DNA of 10,508 nt, taken from Wocania_A sp964021735. Lineage in GTDB: Bacteria; Bacteroidota; Bacteroidia; Flavobacteriales; Flavobacteriaceae. The notes beneath the pieces were generated by a model. The model did no database searches. It saw only the letters and a program-made list of their open reading frames with translations, and was not told where the DNA came from. Shown here piece after piece: positions 1 through 7,166 of this stretch; position 1 is the first letter of the stretch, and every line of letters starts with the position of its first letter. The stretch lies in assembly GCF_964021735.1 (NCBI RefSeq), contig NZ_CAXIBN010000114.1, positions 1 through 10,508 on the forward strand. The letters run 5' to 3'. A program made the translations under genes and the position numbers.

Positions 1-878
1 TTAAAATGTTCAATTTCGTAATTGTAGCCAATGGTTTTGTAATTAAAATCGATAGTTTTTTCTTCACCATTTGCTTCAATTATACTAATTGTAGTTGGAC
101 AATGAAATTGTGTATTAATTTTAATAGTGCCTTTTTCGCAATAAAAAATGGCTTCGGTTGGCGTGTCTTCTATAAAAGAGCTTTCTAAAAAAGCCTTAAT
201 ATTTTGGTTGTAATTAAACTCAATTTCACAAGTAGAATCCACACCAGTTTCTGTAATTGTCGCTTTGGCTTCAATTGTATTTGGATTTCCTAGAGTAGAC
301 AATGCCGTAAAAATAGGATAGATTCCTATATCTAACAAACTACCACCACCTAGCGATTTCTCCCATACTCGAGAGGTTTTACTATGGTTAGATTTAAAAC
401 CAAAATCGGCTTCTAATTTTAGAATATTTCCGTAAGTTTTGTCTTCCAGTCTTTTTAAAACAAATTGATAATGTGGTAAAAAGTAAGTCCAAAGCGCTTC
501 CATTAGGAGTACCTTTTTTTCTTTAGCTTTTGCTATCATAGCATCAACTTCTTTGGTATTCATTGCAAAAGGTTTTTCGCATAAAACAGCAATGTCATTT
601 TCTAAACATAAAAGCGTATTTTCTTTATGAAAAACATGAGGTGTAGCTATGTATACAGCATCAATATTAGGATCTTCTGCTAAATCTTCATAACACCCAT
701 AAGCGTTACTAGCATTGTATTGTTGAGCAAATTCGTTTGCTTTTGCTGAAGAGCGCGAAGCTACCGCATAAAGGTTAGCGTTTTCAACAGTTAATAAATC
801 TTTTGCAAATTTATGGGCAATGTTACCCAAACCAATAATACCCCAATTAATGGTTTTATTAGGCGCTGATTCTGTCAT
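1..878 (-). CDS. Gfo/Idh/MocA-family NAD(P)-dependent oxidoreductase, C-terminus cut by window edge
   Basis: Reading back from an ATG at 878 gives 292 uninterrupted codons to the left edge. The family is usually about 320-330 aa, so roughly the last 30 residues are outside. A Rossmann dinucleotide-binding motif GLGNIA lies at residues 16-21, the family's catalytic-lysine motif EKP at 101-103, and a conserved glycine-rich stretch GGGSLLDIGIYP at 177-188 in the substrate domain. The stretch MEALWTYFLP (126-135) resembles the dihydrodiol-dehydrogenase-like branch of the family. No signal peptide is visible, so the enzyme should be cytoplasmic and act on a sugar or other polyol-like substrate. 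Its start overlaps the end of the symporter gene by 20 bases in another frame, indicating translational coupling in one operon. The family is secure; the substrate is unknown. Confidence 0.9.
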   Translation of the reverse strand, partial: MTESAPNKTINWGIIGLGNIAHKFAKDLLTVENANLYAVASRSSAKANEFAQQYNASNAYGCYEDLAEDPNIDAVYIATPHVFHKENTLLCLENDIAVLCEKPFAMNTKEVDAMIAKAKEKKVLLMEALWTYFLPHYQFVLKRLEDKTYGNILKLEADFGFKSNHSKTSRVWEKSLGGGSLLDIGIYPIFTALSTLGNPNTIEAKATITETGVDSTCEIEFNYNQNIKAFLESSFIEDTPTEAIFYCEKGTIKINTQFHCPTTISIIEANGEEKTIDFNYKTIGYNYEIEHF

Positions 879-2673
879 TATTTTTTTGTGAAAATTGAAT
901 TAATATTGCAATTAAAATAACTAAAATACAACCAAAAAGATTAAGCCATAAGTAAGGCATCCAATCAAACCACCAGCCAATAATAACTATAATTTGAGTA
1001 ATTAGTGCAGCTGCGAAAACAGCATTAGCTTTAATAAATTTAAAGAAAAATGCTAAAAGAAAAATACCTAATACATTACCATAAAATATAGAGCCAATAA
1101 TGTTAACCAATTGTATTAAATTTTCAGCAAGATTAGCAAAACAAGCAATAATTATAGCCATGATTCCCCAGAGTAGAGTAAACATTTTTGTGGCTTTAAC
1201 CATGTGTTTTTCGTCTTTTTTCTCTTTAAGATTTCGTCCATATAAATCGATAGAGGTAATAGTAGCAAGTGCATTTATCTCTGATGCTGTTGAGGACATT
1301 GCAGCAGAAAGTATAACCGCCAATAATAAACCAATTAAACCTTTTGGTAGATATTTAAGAATAAAAGTAATAAACATATAATCCCTATCGTTGGTTTGGG
1401 TATCTTTTGCAGATTCTTTATACCAAGTGTTCAATTCTTCTTTTTTCTCTTTGTAAGCATCACTGTTTTTATTGTTTTCTAAGGCTAATAATTCGGTGTT
1501 TAGTTTATCATATTTACTGGCATAAGCGGTATCAATGGCACGTTTTATTAAATATTTTGATTCTAATCGATGTGTTTTTTCAATACTATCTAAAACGAAT
1601 AAATCTTGTCGTAATTTATCATCATCATTTTTGGAAAGCTGAATACTTAAAGCTTTCTTTTCATTAAAAAGGTTGTTTTGTTTTCCTTGAAGATTTTGAT
1701 ATTGTTGTGAGTACTCCGATGCCAAAACTTTTTTAGTTGAAGCATCAATAAAATTTAGTGGAGCAGGATTAAATTGATAAAACACAAATACCATAACACC
1801 AACCAATAAAATAAAGAACTGCATAGGTACTTTTAGCAGACCATTAAAAATCATTCCCATTTGCATTTCTTTCATCGATTTCCCTGAAAGATACCGTTGT
1901 ACTTGACTTTGATCAGTTCCAAAATAGGCAAGAGCAAGAAATGTTCCACCTATTAATCCAGACCAAACCGTGTATCTGTTTTCTAAATCAAACGAAAAAT
2001 CTAAAACTTCCATTCGTCCGCTTGCCCCAGCAATATCTAAAGCTTTAGTAAACGAAACGTCATCTGGGATTAAATTTAAAATAATAAACAATGCAGCTAG
2101 CATGCCAGCAAAAATGACAAACATTTGTTGTTTTTGGGTAACTGTTACTGCTTTTGTACCACCAGATACAGTATATATTATAACAAGAACTCCAATAGCT
2201 ATATTAAGGTAAGTAATGTTCCAACCTAAAACAACCGATAAAATTATGGCAGGAGCAAAAATGGTAATTCCTGCTGCTAAACCTCGTTGAATTAAAAACA
2301 AAATGGCTGTAAGACTTCTGGTTTTTAAATCGAATCTGTTTTCTAAAAATTCGTAGGCTGTATATACTTTTAGGCGATGATATAAAGGAATAAAAACTAA
2401 ACATATAATAACCATGGCTATAGGCAAACCAAAGTAAAACTGTACAAACCCCATACCATCTGAAAACGCTTGACCAGTTGTTGATAAAAACGTAATAGCA
2501 CTAGCTTGTGTTGCCATAACCGACAAGCCAATGGTCCACCATTTTGTAGTGTTACCGCCTTTTATGTAATCTTGTGCGCTTTTTCTACCTCTGGTTTTCC
2601 ATGTGCCATAGCCCACTATAGTAAGAAGAGTAACTATTAAGACAACCCAATCTATCCAATTTAATGTTTGCAT
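859..2673 (-). CDS. Sodium/solute symporter (SSS family) with a long charged insertion
   Basis: A 604-aa integral membrane protein of the SSF fold (LeuT-like), expected to import a small solute with Na+ across the inner membrane. The first helix pair includes the unwound-helix region around SVMATQASAITF (51-62). The TM8 region reads SAAMSSTASEIN (456-467); A457, S460 and S461 align by eye with the Na2-site residues of vSGLT. GGTKAVTVTQ (171-180) is also typical of the family. Between the helix ending near 300 and the one starting near 431 sits about 120 mostly charged residues with Leu/Lys/Glu/Asn-rich helical segments; many SSS proteins have only a short loop there. The gene starts one base after the 36-aa gene and its end overlaps the oxidoreductase start. 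The substrate is not predictable; the neighbours suggest a sugar or sugar derivative. Confidence 0.93.
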   Translation of the reverse strand: MQTLNWIDWVVLIVTLLTIVGYGTWKTRGRKSAQDYIKGGNTTKWWTIGLSVMATQASAITFLSTTGQAFSDGMGFVQFYFGLPIAMVIICLVFIPLYHRLKVYTAYEFLENRFDLKTRSLTAILFLIQRGLAAGITIFAPAIILSVVLGWNITYLNIAIGVLVIIYTVSGGTKAVTVTQKQQMFVIFAGMLAALFIILNLIPDDVSFTKALDIAGASGRMEVLDFSFDLENRYTVWSGLIGGTFLALAYFGTDQSQVQRYLSGKSMKEMQMGMIFNGLLKVPMQFFILLVGVMVFVFYQFNPAPLNFIDASTKKVLASEYSQQYQNLQGKQNNLFNEKKALSIQLSKNDDDKLRQDLFVLDSIEKTHRLESKYLIKRAIDTAYASKYDKLNTELLALENNKNSDAYKEKKEELNTWYKESAKDTQTNDRDYMFITFILKYLPKGLIGLLLAVILSAAMSSTASEINALATITSIDLYGRNLKEKKDEKHMVKATKMFTLLWGIMAIIIACFANLAENLIQLVNIIGSIFYGNVLGIFLLAFFFKFIKANAVFAAALITQIIVIIGWWFDWMPYLWLNLFGCILVILIAILIQFSQKNNDRISA

Positions 2674-2674
2674 G

Positions 2675-2785
2675 TTAAAAAGCTTTCATGATTAGGTAAA
2701 ATGCTAAAATATAAATGGCATTAGCAATTAAAACAATAGAATAGAGTTTAAGCCAAGGTTGTTTTTCTGGTTTGTCTTCGGTCAT
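2675..2785 (-). CDS. Small single-helix membrane protein (36 aa) between deacetylase and symporter
   Basis: A short reading frame easily missed by gene callers: ATG at 2785, TAA at 2675-2677, 36 residues. The N-terminus is polar (MTEDKPEKQPWLKLY, residues 1-15), followed by one hydrophobic helix (about 16-32, SIVLIANAIYILAFYLI) and a short tail MKAF. The positive charge before the helix suggests the N-terminus stays in the cytoplasm. It begins two bases after the deacetylase stop and ends one base before the symporter ATG, filling the gap almost exactly, which argues for a real, translated gene. Several SSS symporters are encoded with small membrane partners (YhdT/DUF997 with PanF, YjcH/DUF485 with ActP, DUF4212 proteins); those are larger with more helices, so this would be an analogue and not a recognised member. 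The function as a symporter accessory protein is inferred from position. Confidence 0.75.
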   Translation of the reverse strand: MTEDKPEKQPWLKLYSIVLIANAIYILAFYLIMKAF

Positions 2786-2787
2786 AT

Positions 2788-5313
2788 TTAATCGTTTAGT
2801 TTAGCTTCTAATTTTAAATCTTCTTTTCCTATGGAAAGCATATTAGCGAATAATCGGTACGCACCAGAAACGCCTTCTGGGAATTCTCTAAAAAAGCTAA
2901 GTCCGGTATATATGTAATGTCCTTTGCCGTATTTGGCAACTAATAAGCTGCCGTTTTTCGGTGTTTCTCCTTTATCGTTCATTGATAAAATAGGCGTGAA
3001 GTCGTCAGACCATTCACTAGGAAAATATAAACCACGTTCTTGTGTCCAGCCTTCAAAATCTTTTTGGGTAATTTTATTTGGGTAGTTAAGAATAGGATGC
3101 TCAGGGCTTAAAAACCGAACTTCGGCATGTTCGTTTGTCACCCTGTCTCTTGATAATTTTAAATCGTAAGGTGCTAAATTGTCAACTTTAATTCCGCGAC
3201 TGGTGTTATATTGTACAATCATGTTGCCACCATTTTTAACAAAATCAAACAATTGTTTTTGTTTAAATTGCAAATCATCAAGTATATTATAAGCTCTAAT
3301 ACCTACTACTATCGCATCAAATCTACTAAGCATTTCAGCATTAATATCTTCTGGTTTTATGGTTAACACGTTATAACCAATTTGCTGCAAACTCTCTGGA
3401 ACCACATCGCCAGCACCTTGAATATAACCAATATTTTCGCCTTTCTTTTTAATGTTTAGGCGTACAATTTTACTTTCGCTTGGTAATAAAACGGTTTGAA
3501 ACGGAATGTGATCATAGTCAATTTCAATAAGTTCTTTGGTATATAAATTTTCATTAATCGTAACGATTGGACCGATGTAGCCTTCGCTTTCATTTTTAGG
3601 TGGAATAACGGTAAAAACAAGACTTTGTTCTTCTCCTTTGTGTTTTATATTGACTTTTTGATTTTTCGGATAAACACTCCAATCGTTTGGATGACAAACT
3701 TCAGCAAAACCTTCAAGATTATCTCGTCCTGCTTTTACGATAACAGTAATATCGCGTTGTTTGTCGCTATCTAAAATGATGACTTTCTCTGTAATTTTAG
3801 CCGATGCTTCAGGAATCACTTCAAAAGGTTTATACAATTCGCCTTTTTCTGGTTTTGAATAACGATGAATTATTGGTTTTGTGATAGTTAAAGGAACATT
3901 GTTAATCATAAGATTAAAATCAATATTATAAAGTCGAGGTGTTTCAGGTAAACCTATTAACTTAGTATTGTTAACCTTATACATACCCAAAGTTCCTTTT
4001 TCGCTTAACCAATACGGTGTTGTGGGATTTTCGTTATTACTAATTTTTACAGTTTCTTTAAAATCGTATTTAATATTGTTTTTTAGTGCTATGTTTTTTG
4101 AAATATTCAAATCATTTGCATTGTTTAAACTTACTAAGTTTATTGTGAGATTGCTGCGGTTTAAAACTTCAATATTTATATTAATTTTTTCGTTTGGAGT
4201 TGCCCAATTTGTGTCTGCTGAAACTTCTAAATATAAACCAGCACACATTTCAATAATACTTTTGAGTTCTTTAGTTTTTTGAGTTTTCCAATGTTTGCTT
4301 TCAATATTTTGTAACAGTTTGTAAGCTTCTAGTAATTGCGGTATATGTTGCGATGGATTTTTAAAGTTGAAATTGTTTTCTACTTCATATAAAATATCCC
4401 CAATGGCTTTACCTCCTTTTATACGGTTCCACGACGTGTTAATACCTGCGAAAATATTTTTGTTATCGGTTAATGGATCTCCTTTTAAAAATTCAATGTA
4501 TTCTTGCTGCGTACCACGTTGTGATAAACGCCCGAAACCTTGACATAAATGCTGACTACTTGCTAATGAAGCTACCTCGTTATTTGACAAGCCTTTAAGC
4601 GGATAGTAAGTACCAATATCAAAATTTATCATATTGCTTTTATCTGCGTTTTTAAATTTTTTTTGACTTCCGTAAAACCACCAGCTAGTATTAAAAAATA
4701 AGCGTTTTGGTTGCCACAGGCTAGTCTGTTTTAGTTGATTTACGTAAGCAGATTTATCATTAGCCAAATCGAAGGCCTCCATACTTAACATAGCAGAACT
4801 TGTATGATGCCCGTGTGTTGTGCCAGAAGTTCGATGATCAAATCTATTAATAATAATGTCTGGTTTAAACTGCCTAATAGCTAAAACCACATCACTTAAA
4901 ACTTCGTTTTTATCCCAAATAGCTAAGGTTTCGTCTGGATGTTTTGAGTATCCAAAATCGTTTGCTCTTGTAAAGAATTGTTCTCCACCATCAATGCGTC
5001 TTGCTGCTAGTAATTCTTGTGTGCGTATAACACCTAATAACTCTCTTATTTCTGGACCAATAAGGTTTTGTCCACCATCGCCTCTAGTTAATGATAAATA
5101 CCCTGTTCTCGCTTTTATATGATTAGACATGTATGAAATTAAACGTGTGTTTTCATCGTCTGGATGTGCAGCTACATATAATACTGAACCCAAAAAATTA
5201 AGTTTTTGTATGGATTCGTAAATTATTGAAGATGAGGGCGTTTTGGGTTTTTGTGCTTGTGAAACGGAATAAAAAAATAGCGATATAAAAAAATATATGA
5301 ATGGTTTTTGCAT
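2788..5313 (-). CDS. Secreted PIG-L/LmbE-family deacetylase with beta-sandwich and GATase-like C-terminal domains
   Basis: An 841-aa protein starting with a Sec signal peptide (residues 1-20, cleavage probably after SQA), so it should act in the periplasm or outside the cell. The PIG-L zinc-deacetylase domain covers about 35-310. AHPDDE (49-54) supplies H50 and D53 as zinc ligands and D52 as probable general base; HGHH (167-170) fits the second family motif HxxH. GDGGQN (78-83) and RRIDGGEQFF (105-114) are also typical. About 355-600 looks like beta-sandwich modules. About 610-835 resembles a class I glutamine-amidotransferase/ThuA-like fold (DAIVVGIRAYN, then GHYIYTGLSFFREF) but contains no cysteine, so the usual GATase nucleophile is absent. 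PIG-L enzymes remove N-acetyl groups from amino sugars; the substrate here is unknown. It is the first gene of the four-gene coupled unit, downstream of a candidate promoter. Confidence 0.9.
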   Translation of the reverse strand: MQKPFIYFFISLFFYSVSQAQKPKTPSSSIIYESIQKLNFLGSVLYVAAHPDDENTRLISYMSNHIKARTGYLSLTRGDGGQNLIGPEIRELLGVIRTQELLAARRIDGGEQFFTRANDFGYSKHPDETLAIWDKNEVLSDVVLAIRQFKPDIIINRFDHRTSGTTHGHHTSSAMLSMEAFDLANDKSAYVNQLKQTSLWQPKRLFFNTSWWFYGSQKKFKNADKSNMINFDIGTYYPLKGLSNNEVASLASSQHLCQGFGRLSQRGTQQEYIEFLKGDPLTDNKNIFAGINTSWNRIKGGKAIGDILYEVENNFNFKNPSQHIPQLLEAYKLLQNIESKHWKTQKTKELKSIIEMCAGLYLEVSADTNWATPNEKININIEVLNRSNLTINLVSLNNANDLNISKNIALKNNIKYDFKETVKISNNENPTTPYWLSEKGTLGMYKVNNTKLIGLPETPRLYNIDFNLMINNVPLTITKPIIHRYSKPEKGELYKPFEVIPEASAKITEKVIILDSDKQRDITVIVKAGRDNLEGFAEVCHPNDWSVYPKNQKVNIKHKGEEQSLVFTVIPPKNESEGYIGPIVTINENLYTKELIEIDYDHIPFQTVLLPSESKIVRLNIKKKGENIGYIQGAGDVVPESLQQIGYNVLTIKPEDINAEMLSRFDAIVVGIRAYNILDDLQFKQKQLFDFVKNGGNMIVQYNTSRGIKVDNLAPYDLKLSRDRVTNEHAEVRFLSPEHPILNYPNKITQKDFEGWTQERGLYFPSEWSDDFTPILSMNDKGETPKNGSLLVAKYGKGHYIYTGLSFFREFPEGVSGAYRLFANMLSIGKEDLKLEAKLND

Positions 5314-5335
5314 GATTATTTAGTTAGCTAAAAAT

Positions 5336-5343
5336 CAAATATA
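5336..5343 (-). promoter_or_regulatory. Candidate Bacteroidetes -7 promoter box for the deacetylase operon
   Basis: On the minus strand the sequence reads TATATTTG, an exact match to the Bacteroidetes sigma-factor -7 consensus TAnnTTTG. It lies 22 bases before the deacetylase ATG, giving a short leader. No convincing TTG -33 element is visible about 19 bases upstream. An overlapping upstream stretch TACTTTG is a poorer match. The position in a 164-base gap after corA fits the start of a new transcription unit, but A/T-rich sequence produces such matches by chance. Confidence 0.4.
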
Positions 5344-5381
5344 ACAAAGTATAGTAGTGGGAGGGTTGCTTTTAGTGTTTC

Positions 5382-5393
5382 TTTAACGTTAAA
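5382..5393. repeat. 12-bp perfect palindrome upstream of the deacetylase operon
   Basis: TTTAACGTTAAA is identical on both strands. It lies about 40 bases upstream of the candidate -7 box in the corA/deacetylase gap, a place where a dimeric regulator could bind. In A/T-rich DNA the chance rate is not negligible, and no regulator gene is next to it, so its role as an operator is only a possibility. Confidence 0.25.
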
Positions 5394-5477
5394 TAGCGGT
5401 TAGATAATAGACGATAAGCAATAGTTAGTAATTTGTAGGTTTTTACAGATTAATATTAGTAAATGCTAATAACTAAA

Positions 5478-6545
5478 TTAAAGCCACTTTTTTCGTTTAA
5501 AATAAACAAGCATTCCTATAAAGAGCACAATCATTACACCCCATAAAATAAAATAAGAATATTTATATTGTAGCTCTGGAATGTATTCGAAATTCATACC
5601 ATAAATACCAGCAATAAATGTTAGAGGAATGAAGATTGATGCCATAATAGTAAGCACCTTCATAACTTCATTCATTTTATTGCTAATGGTGGTCATGTAC
5701 ATATCCATTAAACTCCAAATCATTTCTCGGTAAATATCTATGTTTTCAGAAACTTGAATTAAATGGTCGAAGATATCACGATAATATGTTTTTGTTTTTT
5801 TGAGAATTAGCGTGCCTTCGTGTTTTTCAATGCGACTTACAACTTCGCGAAGCGGAAAAATAGCGCGACGTACCTTTAATATTTCTCGTTTTAAATTTTG
5901 AATATCTTGGCTAATATCATCGTTTACTTTACCAGAAAATATAGTAGTTTCAAAATCTTCAATTTTATCTCCTAAAATTTCAATAATACTAAAATAATGG
6001 TCTACAATAGCATCAATTAAAACATACAGTAAATAATCAGAATTCATAGTACGAACCCGCCCTTTGGCTTGCCTAATTCTATCTCTTACTTCATCAAAAA
6101 CATCACCATCAGATTCTTGAAAAGAAAGCACATAGTTTTTTCCTAAAATAAAGCTTACTTGTTCTGATACTATTTTGTTGTTATCATCATAATATAACAT
6201 TTTTAGTACCACAAATAAATAATCCTCATATTCATCAATTTTTGGGCGTTGAGATATGTTTACAATATCTTCTAAAACTAGTGGGTGTATATCGTAGTGT
6301 TCTCCTAGGTTTTCAATTTCATTAACATGATTTAATCCATTCAAATTAATCCATGTTATAGAATCTGTGTTTTTAAACTCAAAACTTTCTTTTACAGTTA
6401 ATAATTCTTTTTCTATGTATTTTTCTTTGGTGTAATCGAACGTTTCAATAAAAAGTTTTTGAGACTCTTTTTTTCCAGTGTACGTAATGCTACCAGGTAT
6501 TTGCCCTAGCTTTTTATTGTGAATTTTGCCTTTTATTTTTGACAT
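5478..6545 (-). CDS. corA: CorA-family magnesium/cobalt channel
   Basis: A 355-aa protein of normal CorA length. The large cytoplasmic domain spans about 1-290 and ends in the long stalk helix. Two C-terminal membrane helices follow (about 298-317 and 328-347), with the signature YGMNF around GMN 316-318 closing the first. The loop EYIPEL and the basic tail KRKKWL closely resemble those of the structurally known Thermotoga maritima CorA. It forms a pentameric inner-membrane channel for Mg2+, possibly Co2+ or other divalent ions. The ATG at 6545 lies 33 bases after the MscS-type gene, so the two are probably co-transcribed. The family call is secure; the preferred ion cannot be read from the sequence, since CorA relatives can transport Co2+ or Zn2+. 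Confidence 0.95.
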   Translation of the reverse strand: MSKIKGKIHNKKLGQIPGSITYTGKKESQKLFIETFDYTKEKYIEKELLTVKESFEFKNTDSITWINLNGLNHVNEIENLGEHYDIHPLVLEDIVNISQRPKIDEYEDYLFVVLKMLYYDDNNKIVSEQVSFILGKNYVLSFQESDGDVFDEVRDRIRQAKGRVRTMNSDYLLYVLIDAIVDHYFSIIEILGDKIEDFETTIFSGKVNDDISQDIQNLKREILKVRRAIFPLREVVSRIEKHEGTLILKKTKTYYRDIFDHLIQVSENIDIYREMIWSLMDMYMTTISNKMNEVMKVLTIMASIFIPLTFIAGIYGMNFEYIPELQYKYSYFILWGVMIVLFIGMLVYFKRKKWL

Positions 6546-6578
6546 AAGAAAGGTTATTGTATAAAGATAAGTAAATAT

Positions 6579-7109
6579 TTATACAGCATCACCATCATCT
6601 TCAATAGCATCTTTCTTTAAAAGTGTTACTGCTTTTTGAAGCATTAAATTATTGGGGTAGGTTACCAAATCGCCGTTATCTAACCGTAAATGTAATTGAA
6701 AGGCTCTAATATCTTCAATAATGGCTTTTATAGGAAAATCTTTATCGTGGATTTCTATTTTGTCTCCAACTTTATACGGAAAGTTAAAAAACATAATAAT
6801 TCCAGAAGTTACATTGCTTAAAATAGACCAAATTGCAAACAAACCAATACCGATTACTGCAAATACTGAAGAGAAAACAACTGCCAAATCTTCAAAGCGA
6901 GCACCAAAAATAAAAGCTTCAATAAGTATGGCTATTGAAAATAAAGTAACTGTAACATATCTGCGAATTAGCCTTATTCGTGCATCATTTATGCCATTTT
7001 TTCTTGCAACTTTGGTTATGGTAAAATGAGTTATTGTTCTAATTAATAGAAGAGATAGAAGAACAATACCAGTAATTATTAATTGGTCACGAAGTGTTTC
7101 AGAAAACAT
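6579..7109 (-). CDS. Short MscS-type mechanosensitive ion channel protein
   Basis: A 176-aa membrane protein with three predicted helices (about 8-30, 50-71 and 76-110), then the MscS beta domain (about 112-163). The link between pore helix and beta domain, FPYKVGDKIEI, and the closing YPNNLMLQKAV are classic MscS features. E. coli MscS has 286 residues; this one ends right after the beta domain with an acidic tail (IEDDGDAV), so the C-terminal alpha/beta domain that completes the cytoplasmic cage is missing. The start and end look natural, with no sign of a frameshift, so this is probably a short family form and not a broken gene. It would release solutes when membrane tension rises. It leads a two-gene unit with corA and has its own candidate promoter. 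Confidence 0.88.
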   Translation of the reverse strand: MFSETLRDQLIITGIVLLSLLLIRTITHFTITKVARKNGINDARIRLIRRYVTVTLFSIAILIEAFIFGARFEDLAVVFSSVFAVIGIGLFAIWSILSNVTSGIIMFFNFPYKVGDKIEIHDKDFPIKAIIEDIRAFQLHLRLDNGDLVTYPNNLMLQKAVTLLKKDAIEDDGDAV

Positions 7110-7138
7110 TATTTTTTGTATTAGAATTGAATGGCTTA

Positions 7139-7146
7139 CAAATATA
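7139..7146 (-). promoter_or_regulatory. Candidate Bacteroidetes -7 promoter box for the mscS-like/corA unit
   Basis: The minus strand reads TATATTTG, the same exact TAnnTTTG match as the box before the deacetylase operon. It lies 29 bases before the MscS-type start codon, within the 57-base gap after the lipoprotein gene. A clear TTG -33 element at the usual spacing is not visible. It supports, weakly, a transcription start separate from the upstream operon. Confidence 0.4.
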
Positions 7147-7166
7147 CATTACAAAACAATATAACT

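Noticed and set aside
1..2404. Open frames on the plus strand at 6-188, 1100-1381, 1407-1667 and 1970-2212, and a second minus-strand frame at 2204-2404
   Set aside because: They lie opposite or out of frame within the oxidoreductase and symporter genes, show no family motifs, and are explained as shadows of those genes.
3968..5122. Plus-strand frames at 3968-4282 and 4856-5122
   Set aside because: They are antisense to the deacetylase gene, whose motifs are clear, and the hydrophobic runs mirror the A/T-rich coding strand.
5454..5471. Inverted repeat TATTAG / CTAATA with a six-base loop just after the corA stop, as a terminator
   Set aside because: The stem is only six base pairs and almost all A/T, with no T-run after it in the direction of transcription. 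It is too weak to call.
6721..7029. Plus-strand 102-aa frame opposite the MscS-type gene
   Set aside because: The minus-strand frame carries the MscS motifs; the antisense frame has no support.
6579..7109. MscS-type gene as a truncated pseudogene
   Set aside because: Start, three helices, beta domain and natural-looking end are intact, and the downstream gap before corA shows no remnant of a C-terminal domain.
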